This document shows, piece after piece, positions 53,283 through 63,298 of a stretch of 64,000 bases of DNA. Position 1 is the first letter of the stretch. Each line of letters begins with the position of its first letter. The DNA is from Magnetospirillum gryphiswaldense MSR-1 v2. Its GTDB lineage: Bacteria > Pseudomonadota > Alphaproteobacteria > Rhodospirillales > Magnetospirillaceae. A program made the translations under genes and the position numbers. The stretch lies in assembly GCF_000513295.1 (NCBI RefSeq), contig NC_023065.1, positions 1,364,001 through 1,428,000 on the forward strand. Reading direction: 5' to 3'. The notes beneath the pieces were generated by a model. It was not told the DNA's origin, ran no database searches, and was given only the letters and a program-made list of their open reading frames with translations.

Positions 53283-55883
53283 TCATGACAAGTCAGTGCG
53301 GAACAAAAGCAATTGGGCCACGCCTTCGTTGATGCGCTCGTCCATGCCGGCCCCTGCGGCCATGGCCTGATCGCGATCGCCGGCCCGGGCCATGCTTTCC
53401 ACCGCCTTGGCCTGGGCGGCCAGACGCTGCAAGCCCAGACTGGCGGCAATGCTTTTGATGTCGTGAGCGACATAGGCCATGGCATCGCAATCGCCCTGGC
53501 CGAAGGCCGCCGCCCAAGTGCCACGCACCTGATCGAAATGAGCCAGACCACTGTCGAGAACCTCGCCCAGCGCCTCGCGGCCGACCGCCGAGGCCAGGAT
53601 ATCAAGGGAATGCCGATCCAAAATCTGGTCGGCCTGACGACGAACCGCCACCCCGGTGGCGCCATGCTCCACCCCCAGCACGCGGGCCAGTTCAACGAAC
53701 AAAGGCAAGGTGTCGATGGGCTTGGCCACATAGCCGTCCATGCCGGCGGCCAGGCAGCGGTTGCGGTCCTCCTTCATGGCGTTGGCGGTCATGGCGACGA
53801 TGGGCACGCGACCGCGACCATCGCCCAGACCACGAATGCGGCTGGTCGCCTGCAAGCCGTCCATGCCGGGCATCTGCATGTCCATCAGCACCACGTCCCA
53901 AGCCCCGGCCATGGCATCGGCGACCATCATCACCGCCTGTTCGCCGTCTTCGGCCACCTCGACCCGGTGGCCATGACGCTCCAGCACGGCGCGGGCCACC
54001 TTCTGGTTCACCGCATTGTCCTCGGCCAACAAAATACGCAGCGGCGGCAGACGCGGCAGCGACGTGTCCATGGCCACCGCCAAGGACGGCGCGGCGCTGA
54101 CCGGCAGGGTGAAGGTGAAGGTGGTGCCATAGCCCTCGACGCTGTCCACCTCGATGGAACCCCCCATCAGATTGACCAGCCGCTGGCAGATCACCAGCCC
54201 CAGGCCGGTGCCGCCGAAGCGACGATTGATGCTGGAATCCACCTGGGAAAAAGCGGCGAACAGCCGGGTCAACGCCTCGGCCGGAATGCCGATACCGGTG
54301 TCGCGCACGGCAAAGCGCAAGATCAGATCGTCGCCGTCGCGCCGCTCCACCCTCAGTTCCAGATGGACGCCGCCCATTTCGGTGAACTTGATGGCGTTAC
54401 CGACCAGATTAAGCAGAACCTGACGCAGGCGGGTGGGATCGGCACGGATGACACCGGGCACCCCGGCGCCGTAATGCACGGAAATGCTCAGACCCTTTTC
54501 CTCGGCCCTGGCCCGCATCAGTTCGACCACGCCGCCGATCAGGGCCGGCAGGTCGAAGGGCAGTTCCTCGATATCCAGCTTGCCCGATTCCAGCTTGGAG
54601 AAATCCAGGATGTCGTTCAGCACCGTCATCAGCGTGTCGCCGGAACTGGTGACGATCTCCAGCCAGTCGCGCTGCTCGGCGGTCAGATCGGTATCCAGCA
54701 GCAGCCGCGCCATGACGATGATGCCGTTCATGGGGGTGCGGATTTCGTGGCTCATCATCGCCAGGAATTCCGATTTGGTGCGCGCCGCCGCTTCCGCCGC
54801 GTCCTTGGCGGCATAAAGCTCGGCCTCGTGCTTTTTGACGGCGGTGATGTCGTTGACGGCGACGAACAGCGACGGCTCGCCATCCAGTTCCAGCACGGCG
54901 GCGGTGACGCTGGCCCAGAAATTACGCCCCGACCAGGTCCGGCCCAGGGCCTCGAAATTGCGCACCACGCCGTCGCGGCCCAAGGTCTCGATCAGCCGTT
55001 CGCGGTCCTCGGGATGCTGATAGAAGGTGCCGGACGAAATGACCCCGTCATAATCGTCGGGAATGTCGAACAGCGCCCGAAACGACGAGTTGGCGTATAA
55101 TACCTTGGCTTCCTTGGCCCGAGTGATGACCAAGGGCAAGGGCGTGGTTTCGATGATGGTGCGCAGACGGCGTTCATTGGCCTCGACCGCCTCGACCATG
55201 CGCTTGCGTTCGGTGATGTTCTGGGTCACGCCCACCACTTGACCCGATCGGATGGCCGACGTGACCGCCATGTGCAAGACCCGCCCATCGGGGCGCAGGG
55301 CCCGATACTCGAAATGCTCGGTGAAACCCTCGGGCCAGCCCAGTTCTTCCACATGGGCGATATGAGCCGACAGCACCGGCCAATCATCGGCATGAACATA
55401 ACGCTCAATGAATTCCGACATGGGCAGGCTCATGGCTTCGGGGTGCCCCAGCAGCATGGCGCCATGTTCCCGCGACAAGTGCAGCATCATGCCGTGGTGG
55501 TCGAGCCGCCAACTGCCCATGCTGGCCAAGCCCAAGGATTGCTCGAGTTCGGATTCCAGTTGGTTCAGCCGATCCAGGGCGCGACATTGGGCGGTCAGGT
55601 CGCGGTGGATCAGCAACACCAGCCCGTCACCGCCATCATCGGCACGAATCTCGACCACGCGACCATCGGCCAGATCAAGCCGCCACTCCCCTTCGGTCTG
55701 GAACCGTCCGGTCAAGGAAAAGTAGCTGAGCCCGACCGCATCAAACGGCCAGCCGGGCACCATATGCGCCATGGCCTTGTTGGCGGCCCCGACGATGCCT
55801 GCCCGATCAACCAACACCAAGCCGTCGCGGCAATGGTGAAAGGCCTGCTCATATACACTTGCCGGCGTCGCGCCTGCCCCCAT
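53283..55883 (-). CDS. Tripartite hybrid kinase: PAS repeats, HisKA, HATPase, REC, Hpt
   Basis: Large soluble sensor kinase (866 residues). Three PAS-type regions (about 10-115 degenerate, 120-245 with GVTQNITERKRM, 255-375 with VAVNDITAVKKHE). HisKA with phospho-His in MMSHEIRTPMNGII (about 400). HATPase (LLNLVGNAIKFTE, FAVRDTGIGIP, GGTGLGLVICQRLV). Receiver with VLMDMQMPGMDG (about 655-770). C-terminal Hpt with AHDIKSIAASLGLQRLA (about 770-866). All elements of a complete phosphorelay (BarA-like order) are in one chain, so a separate output regulator is expected. The ATG at 55883 is chosen where the first PAS begins; the frame opens at 56030. Confidence 0.92.
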   Translation of the reverse strand: MGAGATPASVYEQAFHHCRDGLVLVDRAGIVGAANKAMAHMVPGWPFDAVGLSYFSLTGRFQTEGEWRLDLADGRVVEIRADDGGDGLVLLIHRDLTAQCRALDRLNQLESELEQSLGLASMGSWRLDHHGMMLHLSREHGAMLLGHPEAMSLPMSEFIERYVHADDWPVLSAHIAHVEELGWPEGFTEHFEYRALRPDGRVLHMAVTSAIRSGQVVGVTQNITERKRMVEAVEANERRLRTIIETTPLPLVITRAKEAKVLYANSSFRALFDIPDDYDGVISSGTFYQHPEDRERLIETLGRDGVVRNFEALGRTWSGRNFWASVTAAVLELDGEPSLFVAVNDITAVKKHEAELYAAKDAAEAAARTKSEFLAMMSHEIRTPMNGIIVMARLLLDTDLTAEQRDWLEIVTSSGDTLMTVLNDILDFSKLESGKLDIEELPFDLPALIGGVVELMRARAEEKGLSISVHYGAGVPGVIRADPTRLRQVLLNLVGNAIKFTEMGGVHLELRVERRDGDDLILRFAVRDTGIGIPAEALTRLFAAFSQVDSSINRRFGGTGLGLVICQRLVNLMGGSIEVDSVEGYGTTFTFTLPVSAAPSLAVAMDTSLPRLPPLRILLAEDNAVNQKVARAVLERHGHRVEVAEDGEQAVMMVADAMAGAWDVVLMDMQMPGMDGLQATSRIRGLGDGRGRVPIVAMTANAMKEDRNRCLAAGMDGYVAKPIDTLPLFVELARVLGVEHGATGVAVRRQADQILDRHSLDILASAVGREALGEVLDSGLAHFDQVRGTWAAAFGQGDCDAMAYVAHDIKSIAASLGLQRLAAQAKAVESMARAGDRDQAMAAGAGMDERINEGVAQLLLFRTDLS

Positions 55884-55986
55884 CTTCGGTCGTCCCGTTC
55901 CGCGCCTTCGATCACCCCAAGTCAACCATAGCTTGCCTGCGCACAGACGGCAAATCGACACTGCGCAAAAATGTGACGAAGGGCGC

Positions 55987-56015
55987 TTGACAGGATAAGA
56001 GAGAGCCTTTATACG
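55987..56015 (+). promoter_or_regulatory. Sigma-70 promoter of tRNA-Met
   Basis: TTGACA (55987-55992), 17 bp, TATACG (56010-56015): a near-consensus promoter about 20 bp before the mature tRNA. Confidence 0.85.
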
Positions 56016-56035
56016 AACGGCCTCTCGCACGGCGA

Positions 56036-56112
56036 GGCGGGGTAGCTCAGCTGGTTAGAGCACGGGAATCATAATCCTGGGGTCGGGGGTTCAAGTCCCT
56101 CTCCCGCTACCA
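56036..56112 (+). tRNA. tRNA-Met (CAT), elongator type
   Basis: A 77-nt cloverleaf with encoded CCA. The acceptor GGCGGGG pairs with TCCCGCT (G-T wobbles at both ends), discriminator A. Anticodon loop ATCATAA between CGGGA and TCCTG gives CAT. The D- and T-loops are regular, and the paired 1-72 position argues against an initiator. A tRNA-Ile read by lysidine also has CAT, but the overall sequence looks like elongator Met. Confidence 0.92.
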
Positions 56113-56122
56113 AATTCAAAGC

Positions 56123-56154
56123 TTAGGCCGTCCTGAAAAGGACGGCCTAATGCT
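56123..56154 (+). terminator. Hairpin after tRNA-Met
   Basis: TTAGGCCGTCC (56123-56133) and GGACGGCCTAA (56140-56150) form an 11-bp stem, then TGCTTTT. Confidence 0.75.
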
Positions 56155-56165
56155 TTTCAGCCAAG

Positions 56166-56194
56166 AAAAAAGCCGCCAGATCGGCGGCTTTTTT
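56166..56194. terminator. Bidirectional terminator between tRNA-Met and the PilZ gene
   Basis: AAAAAAGCCGCC and GGCGGCTTTTTT flank AGATC. T-runs on both strands stop the tRNA transcript (plus) and the PilZ gene transcript (minus). Confidence 0.92.
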
Positions 56195-56219
56195 CACAGT
56201 CCCGGTCGAGACTTTCGCC

Positions 56220-56594
56220 TTACTCGAACTTCAGCAGATGCGGCGGCACCCCGGTCAGGGTGCTGACATGGGCGACCACCAACCGCAACAGCGGCAAGGT
56301 CGGACGCGTGAAAGTCAGCCGAACCAGACGACCTTCCTTGCCCACCACCTCACATTCGGTCGCAATACCGGCCAGACCGCCCGAGCGGGTAAGCACCAGA
56401 CGGAAGCGATCACCAATCTTGCGGTCAAGATCGCGCAGGCTGATACCCCCGGTGGAAACATCGATCACCGGCAGGCTTTGCCCCTCGAGCTCCACCACCA
56501 GACCAGCGCCGTCGTGACGGGAGTGCCGGCGACGGTCAAAGTCACCGATCTGAACGTTCTCTCGCGCGGCGAAGATATGGCGTTTCATGAACAT
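56220..56594 (-). CDS. PilZ-domain protein
   Basis: Single PilZ domain (124 residues), predicted c-di-GMP receptor. The binding residues are visible: DRRRHSRHD supplies the RxxxR motif, and IDVSTGGISL the [DN]xSxxG motif after the first strands. The middle (GDRFRLVLTRSGG) and end complete the beta barrel. A GGAGG site precedes the ATG at 56594; an ATG two codons later is possible. It may regulate motility output in a region rich in chemoreceptors; its direct target is unknown. Confidence 0.88.
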   Translation of the reverse strand: MFMKRHIFAARENVQIGDFDRRRHSRHDGAGLVVELEGQSLPVIDVSTGGISLRDLDRKIGDRFRLVLTRSGGLAGIATECEVVGKEGRLVRLTFTRPTLPLLRLVVAHVSTLTGVPPHLLKFE

Positions 56595-56809
56595 TCTTCC
56601 TCCTCGACGCGTGACCTGGCGCCGCTCGGCAAAGCATTTCGATAATAATTACGGACCAACAGATCCGTGGTCGGCTGGATCGGCATGTCACAACCGCCGG
56701 TCTCGCCGATGGGACGCATCAGCACCGGTGAAAACGGTTCAAGAAATCGGTCGATCAAGGCGAACAGCATGGCCCAGGTCCAATTGGTCATTGGACCATT
56801 TATACCCAT
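56585..56809 (-). CDS. Hypothetical 74-residue protein, doubtful
   Basis: The frame ends 10 bp inside the PilZ gene start, as coupled genes do. The peptide has an amphipathic/hydrophobic N-terminal part (NWTWAMLFALIDRFLEPF) and a polar tail with four Glu in a row near the end. No recognisable domain and no ribosome binding site at either Met (56809, 56791). It could be translated ahead of the PilZ protein or be a chance frame. Confidence 0.35.
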   Translation of the reverse strand: MGINGPMTNWTWAMLFALIDRFLEPFSPVLMRPIGETGGCDMPIQPTTDLLVRNYYRNALPSGARSRVEEEECS

Positions 56810-56963
56810 GGACTGTGTCAGGGGTTTGGGGCGTGATTGAATACCCGGTAAACAGGCTGAAAAATTATATTCACGAAAACCGATCCCGACAAAGCTAAGG
56901 GGTCCTTGACTTTCCCTGGCGGTCGGGCATAGAACTTCAAAGGAATTATTAACGCCTTGGCGC

Positions 56964-57064
56964 TATAATTACATGACGTCGCTAAACGATGTCTTCCTGC
57001 AACGTCAGGACCGAGGAAACCTCCGCTTGCTTATCCCGGCCCATGCGCCGGACGTAGGAGGTTT
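56964..57064 (+). promoter_or_regulatory. Structured leader with sequestered ribosome binding site
   Basis: A perfect TATAAT (56964-56969) would start transcription near 56976. The leader then contains TGACGT...ACGTCA (56974-57007) and a nested hairpin. In that hairpin AAACCTCC (57017-57024) pairs with GGAGGTTT (57057-57064) around an inner CCGGC/GCCGG stem. The GGAGG Shine-Dalgarno sequence of the gene at 57074 is thus fully paired. No good -35 is visible. The layout fits a riboswitch, a thermometer or a protein-bound leader. Confidence 0.5.
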
Positions 57065-57073
57065 TGCCAGATC

Positions 57074-57328
57074 ATGTCCCTTTCCGCTGCCGAACGTATC
57101 CATGCCTTGATCGATGGCGCCCGCCACAGTGCCACCAATGCCGGGAAACACCTGGACGTCCATGAAATTTATGTGCGGGTTCTGGTGCGCTGCGGCCTCA
57201 GTCATGCCGACGCCCATCAGATGATCGCCGATCCGGCCAATGATCCGGTCGGTCGCATCCTGCATTTCGCCGGCACGTCTCACAATTTCGCCGTCCTCGC
57301 GGTGGAAGAGGCCCTGGCCGCCACCTGA
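57074..57328 (+). CDS. Hypothetical 84-residue helical protein behind a structured leader
   Basis: I do not recognise this protein. It is predicted soluble and mostly helical, with several His (HSATNAGKHLDVHEIYVRVLVRCGLSHADAHQM) and an Ala-rich C-terminal helix (NFAVLAVEEALAA). Convergent with the large Aer-type receptor gene (16-bp gap). The GGAGG site is 12 bases from the ATG, longer than usual, and is predicted to be paired in the leader hairpin. The ordered leader supports that this is a real, regulated gene. Confidence 0.6.
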   Translation: MSLSAAERIHALIDGARHSATNAGKHLDVHEIYVRVLVRCGLSHADAHQMIADPANDPVGRILHFAGTSHNFAVLAVEEALAAT

Positions 57329-57344
57329 GGCCCCCTCCGCCTTT

Positions 57345-60272
57345 CTATCCCAGCTTCAGGGCCATGCGCACAGCCCCCCAGTGGCGGCCCTGGACGGTGA
57401 TGGGCATATCCATCTCCTTGAGCACGACGAAGGTGCCGCCGCCCATGTCGCGGGCATAGGTGTGGGCCAGGGGTTTGTTGGTGCGCGCCGCCAGAATGCC
57501 GGTACGGTCGTCGAAGATCCGACGGTTGCGGCTGTTGGCGGTATTCCACAATACGTCGCCAGGACGCTGCGGCTGCGAATATTTGCGGTTATGCGCGGCG
57601 ATATAGCCGTTGCGGTCGGTGATGCAGCAGAACACCACCGAAGGATCGCGCGACAGCGGCGGCTCGATCAGATCGGGGAACAGCCCTTCCACCAATTGCG
57701 TATGCTTGGCCATGACCTGGATCGGCTCGGTACCGATGATCGGGGCGTAATCCGTATCGAATAGATCGGTGATGTCGATGTTACCTGCGGCCAACGCCTG
57801 TTCCAGCTTGCCGGCGGCGGCGGCGGCAACCTGGGCGGCCATCTCCAGATAGGGACGATCCAAGGCTTCGGTCTGTTCCAGCCGTACCGCCAAGGCGTTC
57901 TTGGCCTCACGGTCGGCGGCGGGGAACTGAGCGTTGAGGCCGACGCCGTTGTCGTTGACGATGCGCGCCTCGATGGCACCGACGCCTTCGATACGCAATA
58001 CGCCCTGGGTGCCCACCGGCGGGCGGCTGGCGGCACCGACAATGACCAGGAAGGCGCCCTTCAGATCAATGTCGCCGGTATAGCCCGACACCTTGGTCGA
58101 GCCGTATTCAAAGCTGAACGGCAAGGCGGCGGTGATGCGCTGCAGGCCTCGGCGATCACCGCCATAGGAGGTGCGCATGATCACATACAGGCGGCGTTGC
58201 AGCGCGGCAATGTCGCGGCTGACCATGGCCGACAATTCGTTGACGCGGGTGGCGGTATTGCCGGTGGCTTCCACCCCATCCATCATCAGCGACACGTTTT
58301 CCGCCACCGAGCGGGTATGGTCGGCGGCCTGGGCGGCACTGCCCATGATCTCGGCGGTGGCTGAACGCTGTTCGTCGGCGGCACGCGCCACCTCGCTGGC
58401 GATGGCGTCGATCTGGCGGATGACCTGAGCCACCTGCTCCACCGTTTCCACCGCCTCACGCGTGGTGCGACCGATTTCCTCGGCCTGGGTGTTGACGGTG
58501 GCGATGCCCTGCTCGGTCTGATTGGCCAGGCTTTTCACCTCTTCCGCCACCACGGCGAAGCCTTTCCCGGCTTCGCCCGCCCTTGCCGCCTCGATGGTGG
58601 CATTCAGGGCCAACATGCGGGTCTGGCCGGCGATATTCTGGATCATGGTGACCACGTCGCCGATGCGGGCGGTAGCCTCCGACAGACCGGCGACGCGGCG
58701 GCTGGCTTCATCCACGTTGACGCGGGCGCTTTCGGCCAATTGCGACGAGCTGACCACCTGCGAGCTGATCTCGCGGCTTGACGCTTCCAATTCCTCGGTG
58801 GCGCCGGCCACCGTCTGCACGTTGCCGCTGGTGGTCTGCACCGCCTCGGTGACGTGCCCGGCCATCTGCCGCAACTGGCCCGCCACGGTGGACAATTCCA
58901 CCGCCCCTTCCGACAGGCGGCGGGCCTGAATGGAAATATCGCCGACGGTTTCCTGCACTTCGCCTTCCAGGGTTTCGGTCAGGTGCAGCATTTCCGACTT
59001 CAAATGCTCTTCACCGCGACGGGCGATTTCGCGGTTTTCCAACTCGCTATAGGCCAGTTTGGCCCGCATGGCCCGCAGCATGGCGTTGGGACGCTGGAAG
59101 TCGGGGATGGGCTCGGCCGGAATGGTCGAGGCCAGTTCGCCGCGAGAAATGGCGGAAAAGCTGGCTTCCATCCGCGCCAAGGGCGCCGTGGTACCGCGCA
59201 GCAGGTGACGGGCCAGGGCAATGGCCAAAATCAGGCCGACGATCATGATCGCCACGCCAATGGCGGCCTGTTCGTCAAAATCGGCATCGGCCTCTTGGTG
59301 GACCTGCTTGGCCACCTGCTCCTGCAACTGGATCAATTGGCGCAATTGGTCGTGGGAGGCGTTGAACCCCGGCTCCACCACCTTGCGGAAATGGTCCTCG
59401 AAATCGGTGACGCGGTTTTCCACCAGCGGGACGAAGGCCTGCGTCCGCAGGCTTTGCCGCATCTGGCCATAGCGCTCGGCCATGGCCTTTTCTTCCGGTG
59501 TCAGATAGGTGGCCAGATAGGCCTGCCACAGCGCCTCGGCCCGATCCATATTGGCCTTGATGCGGGTACCACCGTCGACCGTCTTGTCGAAGCGTCCGGC
59601 CACCAGGGTGCTGTCACGCAGCCGATCCTGTATTTCCCCCAATTGCGCCGCCGGCACCACCCGGTCTTCGTAAACGGTACGGACGGCTTGGTTTGAGTGC
59701 TCCATCCCCACCAGACCGACCAAAGCGGCAATCAAGGCGGTGAGGGTCAGCGCAAAGACGATTGCCGCGACCCGCCCGATCAGCGAGCGGGCGAAAGCGC
59801 CCAGCCGGGCGGCCAGACCGCTATCGACCAGACGGCCTTCATGCAGTTGCCGGCCACCCAGGCGGCCTTCGCGCATGGCGGCATAAAGCTGCTCCGCCGC
59901 CTGAATATCCTGACGAGCGGGCTTGCTGCGGATGGAAATGTAGCCGACCGCTCGACCGTCTTCCATCTCGGGCGTGACGTTGGCGCGGACCCAATAATGA
60001 TCGCCGCTTTTGCAGCGGTTCTTGACCAACCCTTCCCAGGGCAAGCCGGCCTTGACCGTCTTCCACAGATCGGCGAAAGCCTCGGGCGGCATATGGGGAT
60101 GGCGAACCAGATTATGCGGGGCACCAATCAACTCATCCTCGGCAAAGCCGCTGATGGCGATGAAGGCCTGATTGACGAAGGTGATGCGTCCGCCGGTATC
60201 GGTCTTCGATACCAGGACATCGCCATCGGCCATCTCGATTTCACGACCGGTGATCGGTTCGTTGACCCGCAT
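57345..60272 (-). CDS. Aer-type chemoreceptor with C-terminal PilZ-like and Cache-like regions
   Basis: Large receptor (975 residues). The N-terminal PAS (about 10-118) is of the FAD-binding Aer type ([33 protein letters not shown]). TM segments at about 164-189 and 340-360 bracket a helical region; a HAMP-like stretch follows. The signalling domain (about 440-690) has tip [20 protein letters not shown]. After it come a PilZ-like domain (about 700-805; GGDRRGLQR, then GDIDLKGAF, with Asp where Ser is usual in DxSxxG) and a C-terminal region (about 860-975; [19 protein letters not shown]) related to extensions of Azospirillum receptors. It probably senses redox state and c-di-GMP. The ATG at 60272 ([12 protein letters not shown]) is chosen from family N-termini and GGGG upstream; the frame begins at 60290. 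Confidence 0.9.
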   Translation of the reverse strand: MRVNEPITGREIEMADGDVLVSKTDTGGRITFVNQAFIAISGFAEDELIGAPHNLVRHPHMPPEAFADLWKTVKAGLPWEGLVKNRCKSGDHYWVRANVTPEMEDGRAVGYISIRSKPARQDIQAAEQLYAAMREGRLGGRQLHEGRLVDSGLAARLGAFARSLIGRVAAIVFALTLTALIAALVGLVGMEHSNQAVRTVYEDRVVPAAQLGEIQDRLRDSTLVAGRFDKTVDGGTRIKANMDRAEALWQAYLATYLTPEEKAMAERYGQMRQSLRTQAFVPLVENRVTDFEDHFRKVVEPGFNASHDQLRQLIQLQEQVAKQVHQEADADFDEQAAIGVAIMIVGLILAIALARHLLRGTTAPLARMEASFSAISRGELASTIPAEPIPDFQRPNAMLRAMRAKLAYSELENREIARRGEEHLKSEMLHLTETLEGEVQETVGDISIQARRLSEGAVELSTVAGQLRQMAGHVTEAVQTTSGNVQTVAGATEELEASSREISSQVVSSSQLAESARVNVDEASRRVAGLSEATARIGDVVTMIQNIAGQTRMLALNATIEAARAGEAGKGFAVVAEEVKSLANQTEQGIATVNTQAEEIGRTTREAVETVEQVAQVIRQIDAIASEVARAADEQRSATAEIMGSAAQAADHTRSVAENVSLMMDGVEATGNTATRVNELSAMVSRDIAALQRRLYVIMRTSYGGDRRGLQRITAALPFSFEYGSTKVSGYTGDIDLKGAFLVIVGAASRPPVGTQGVLRIEGVGAIEARIVNDNGVGLNAQFPAADREAKNALAVRLEQTEALDRPYLEMAAQVAAAAAGKLEQALAAGNIDITDLFDTDYAPIIGTEPIQVMAKHTQLVEGLFPDLIEPPLSRDPSVVFCCITDRNGYIAAHNRKYSQPQRPGDVLWNTANSRNRRIFDDRTGILAARTNKPLAHTYARDMGGGTFVVLKEMDMPITVQGRHWGAVRMALKLG

Positions 60273-60356
60273 ACCCAACCCCATTCGCATTATTACTTTG
60301 GGTTAGGAATGGACGACAAACTCCCGGTGGTTGTCAATAGACATGGAGGCGGAAAA

Positions 60357-60812
60357 TCAAGCGGCAGCGCGGGAAATCCAGCGTTTGATCGCCGCCACGT
60401 GCTCGGCCTCTTCCTCGACGAACTCGGCGGCCATGGCCTTGATCTCGGGATCGTCTGTGCCATCGAGCACACCTTGATAGAAGGCCAGTCCGTTGGTTTC
60501 GGCATCCAATGCCACGCTCAGGGCCATGGATACATCCATCTGCGGATCGGCCGCCCAGATGGCCGCCGCCTCGGGGCTTTCCAAGCGCGGCCAGGCATAT
60601 TCGCCCGGAGGAATCTCCGGCAGATCATGGAAACCACCGCGCTTGCGCGCCTCTTCCAGATGCATGCGCGAATAATCGGCCATCTGGCGGAAGAAATCGG
60701 CCACCTCGGTGTTTTCAAAGCTGCCGGCAGCATCGGCCAATTCGTCGAAACGCAACGCCGCCTCTTGTTCCAGGCGGGCGGCGTAGACCAGGAATTCCTC
60801 GACCGACTTCAT
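60357..60812 (-). CDS. Ferritin-like (rubrerythrin-type) protein
   Basis: Four-helix-bundle protein of 151 residues. Helix motifs carry the expected carboxylate ligands: EQEAALRFDELAD, MADYSRMHLEEARKRG, ALDAETNGLAFYQGVL and EFVEEEAEHVAAIKRW, consistent with a di-iron site. The C-terminal rubredoxin domain of classical rubrerythrin is absent. AAGGAG precedes the ATG at 60812; the longer frame to 60848 lacks support. It may detoxify peroxide or handle iron. The gap to the Aer-type receptor is 84 bp. Confidence 0.87.
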   Translation of the reverse strand: MKSVEEFLVYAARLEQEAALRFDELADAAGSFENTEVADFFRQMADYSRMHLEEARKRGGFHDLPEIPPGEYAWPRLESPEAAAIWAADPQMDVSMALSVALDAETNGLAFYQGVLDGTDDPEIKAMAAEFVEEEAEHVAAIKRWISRAAA

Positions 60813-60888
60813 GACGGCTGCTCCTTTGGCGTGACGGCAAATGCACACGGAGTATAGGGCTTTGGCTCAAACAATTCCAATGAACGAA

Positions 60889-61971
60889 TTAATCCGCCCC
60901 GACGATCCAGCCGCCGCCCAAGACCCGGTCGCCGTCATAAAATACACAGGCCTGACCGGGGGCAACCCCCTGTTCCGGCATGTCCAGCATGACCAAACCG
61001 CCGCCCTGGCCATCCAGACGCACCCGTGCCGGCATGGGCGGGCGGGTCGAGCGCACCCGCACCTGACAGACGAAATCGGCGCCGTCGCCATCGCCCAGCC
61101 AGTTGACCCCGCGCACGGTGATGCGGGACCGGCCCAAAGCCTCACGCGGACCGACCACCACCTGGGCCTTTTCCGCCTCCAGGCGGATGACGTAAAGCGG
61201 ATCGCCGCCGCCCAGGCCCAGGCCTTTGCGCTGACCGATGGTGTAATGGATGATGCCCTGATGGCGGCCCAGTTCGCGCCCATCCTCCACATGGACGATG
61301 GCGCCGGGGCGGATAGCACCGGGCTTGAGGCGTTGCACCAGACCGGCATAATCGCCATCGGGGACAAAGCAGATGTCCTGGCTGTCGCGCTTGGCCGCCA
61401 CCGGCAGGTTGTAACGGGCGGCGATGGCGCGGGTCTCGTCCTTGGACAGAAAACCCCCCAGGGGGAAGCGCAGGAACTCCAATTGCTCGCGCGTGGTGCT
61501 GAACAGGAAATAGCTTTGGTCGCGGCCCGGATCGGCGCCTTTCAGCATGATGGCACCGTTGGCGCCGTCCTGGCGCTGGACGTAATGGCCGGTGGCCAGG
61601 GCATCGGCGCCGAGATCGCGGGCGATGGAAAACAGATCGCGGAACTTGACGGTCTGATTGCACAACACGCACGGGATCGGGGTTTCGCCGCGAATATAGG
61701 ATTCGGCGAACTTATCGACCACGTCGGCATGGAAGGTGCTTTCCATGTCCATGACGTAATGGGGGATGCCCAGCACGTCGGCGACGGTGCGGGCGTCGTG
61801 GATATCCTTGCCGGCACAGCAGGTGTTGGGCCGACACACCGCTTGGCCGTGATCGTAAAGCTGTAGCGTCACGCCGACCACGTCCCAGCCCTGTTCTTTC
61901 AACAAAGCGGCGGTGGCGGAGGAATCGACGCCCCCCGACATGGCGACGACGATGCGGCCCTTAGCGGTCAT
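60889..61971 (-). CDS. mnmA: tRNA-specific 2-thiouridylase MnmA
   Basis: Makes 2-thiouridine at the wobble position of tRNA-Glu, -Gln and -Lys. The PP-loop is [14 protein letters not shown], the catalytic cysteines are in [11 protein letters not shown] and [12 protein letters not shown], and the C-terminal barrel contains [16 protein letters not shown]. At 360 residues it is standard. It lies directly downstream of the isc-linked genes; thiolation needs sulfur from a cysteine desulfurase, so the neighbourhood is sensible. Its start overlaps the DUF599 gene end by 11 bp. Confidence 0.97.
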   Translation of the reverse strand: MTAKGRIVVAMSGGVDSSATAALLKEQGWDVVGVTLQLYDHGQAVCRPNTCCAGKDIHDARTVADVLGIPHYVMDMESTFHADVVDKFAESYIRGETPIPCVLCNQTVKFRDLFSIARDLGADALATGHYVQRQDGANGAIMLKGADPGRDQSYFLFSTTREQLEFLRFPLGGFLSKDETRAIAARYNLPVAAKRDSQDICFVPDGDYAGLVQRLKPGAIRPGAIVHVEDGRELGRHQGIIHYTIGQRKGLGLGGGDPLYVIRLEAEKAQVVVGPREALGRSRITVRGVNWLGDGDGADFVCQVRVRSTRPPMPARVRLDGQGGGLVMLDMPEQGVAPGQACVFYDGDRVLGGGWIVGAD

Positions 61972-62668
61972 CCAAGGCCCCTTTCAGGGTTTGCAGGCTT
62001 TTCGACTTGAACTCGCGCCGATAGAGGATGGCGACGACCAGGGCGGCGGCGGCCAGGAACACCCAGGCGTTGACGAACCACATCATCATGGCCAAAGCGA
62101 AGTAATAGGCGCGCAAGCCGCGGTTGAAGGTGTTGGCGGCCAGATCCTGCAAGCGCGCCGCATGCCCAGCGAAACGGTCCTTGATGCCGGCCTCGGCCGT
62201 CGCCTCGGGAGCGGCGCCCATCAGGATGCAGCAGTAATTGAACTGGCGAAGCGCCCAGGTGAACTGGAAGAAGGTGTAGACGAATACCCCGGCCAGCAGC
62301 AGAACCTTCATCTCAAAGGATTCCAGCGTCGCCTGCGGGGCGAAGGGCATGTCGCGATAGACCTGATAGCCGTGCTCACCCGCCCCCATCAGCGCCACCA
62401 GACCGCCCAGGATCAGGATGGAAGCCGAGGCGAAGAACGATACCGCCCGCATCAGGTTGCCCATCAGCGAGGTGTCGGAAATACGGTTGTCGCGGTCGCA
62501 CATGGAGCGCATCCAGCTTTCGCGGTGCGCCGCCATCACCGCCGACAGCGTGCGTTCGCGCAATTTGCGGTGTTCGGCCAACAGCGTATAGCCCACCCAC
62601 AACGCCACGAAGACGGCGAAGGCGGCGATATCGATGACCGGAATACCCTGAATGCTGGTGGTTATCAT
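61961..62668 (-). CDS. DUF599-family membrane protein
   Basis: Membrane protein of 235 residues with about four to five hydrophobic segments (about 11-31, 70-93, 115-140, 185-215). Family-typical pieces are [29 protein letters not shown] and [14 protein letters not shown], ending in [18 protein letters not shown]. The ATG at 62668 has no strong ribosome binding site but fits the family start; the frame opens at 62815. Function unknown. It lies between iscX and mnmA. Confidence 0.87.
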   Translation of the reverse strand: MITTSIQGIPVIDIAAFAVFVALWVGYTLLAEHRKLRERTLSAVMAAHRESWMRSMCDRDNRISDTSLMGNLMRAVSFFASASILILGGLVALMGAGEHGYQVYRDMPFAPQATLESFEMKVLLLAGVFVYTFFQFTWALRQFNYCCILMGAAPEATAEAGIKDRFAGHAARLQDLAANTFNRGLRAYYFALAMMMWFVNAWVFLAAAALVVAILYRREFKSKSLQTLKGALDDR

Positions 62669-62711
62669 GGCTGCCTCGAAAGCCGAAGGGGCCTTACGGC
62701 CCCTTGCAACT

Positions 62712-62906
62712 TCAATCCCGCTCGTCGATCCAGGCCATCTGAATGGCCTCCAGGATCTTCTCGTTGGATTTCTGCGGATCGTCGTCGAAATCGGCCAAGG
62801 CGCAGACCCAGGCATGCAGGTCGGTATAGCGCAAATTGACGTTGTCGGCGTCAGGATGCGTTTCTTCCAGCGCGATGGCGATATCGAGGATATCGGTCCA
62901 CTTCAT
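62712..62906 (-). CDS. iscX: Fe-S assembly protein IscX
   Basis: Small acidic protein (64 residues) of the ISC system that binds IscS and iron and modulates cluster assembly. The whole sequence matches the family: [19 protein letters not shown], then VNLRYTDLHAWVCALADF and a tail with AIQMAWIDERD. Its ATG overlaps the fdx stop by one base (TAATG). Last gene of the isc operon, as usual. Confidence 0.96.
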   Translation of the reverse strand: MKWTDILDIAIALEETHPDADNVNLRYTDLHAWVCALADFDDDPQKSNEKILEAIQMAWIDERD

Positions 62907-63244
62907 TACTTCTTGTCCACGCTCATGTTGCGAGTGGCGGCGGGCACGGTGACCACCAGGCCGTCCAGTTCCTGCTTCATGATGATCTGGCAGCCCAGAC
63001 GCGAGGTCGAGGTCAGGCCGAAAGCCAGATCCAGCATGTCTTCCTCGTCTTCCTCGGCGGCGGCCAAGCGCTCGTACCAGTCGGGATCGACGACGATGTG
63101 ACAGGTGGAACAGGCCAGCGAACCTTCGCAGGCGCCTTCCAGGTCGATCTTGTTGCGATGGGCGATTTCCAGAACCGACAAGCCTTCGGGGGCCTCGACC
63201 TCGTTGCGGCTGCCGTCGGCGGTGATGAACGTCATCTTGGGCAT
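62906..63244 (-). CDS. fdx: ISC-type 2Fe-2S ferredoxin
   Basis: Electron donor for iron-sulfur cluster assembly (112 residues). Cluster ligands are in [17 protein letters not shown] plus a later Cys in [10 protein letters not shown], the adrenodoxin-like spacing. N-terminal MTFITADGS is typical. It lies between hscA and iscX, consistent with the isc operon role rather than a general ferredoxin. Confidence 0.96.
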   Translation of the reverse strand: MPKMTFITADGSRNEVEAPEGLSVLEIAHRNKIDLEGACEGSLACSTCHIVVDPDWYERLAAAEEDEEDMLDLAFGLTSTSRLGCQIIMKQELDGLVVTVPAATRNMSVDKK

Positions 63245-63298
63245 CTGTCCTGCCTTCCTACTCTCTTTTGGTCCCTGCCGTGGCGGAACGTTCGGTGA

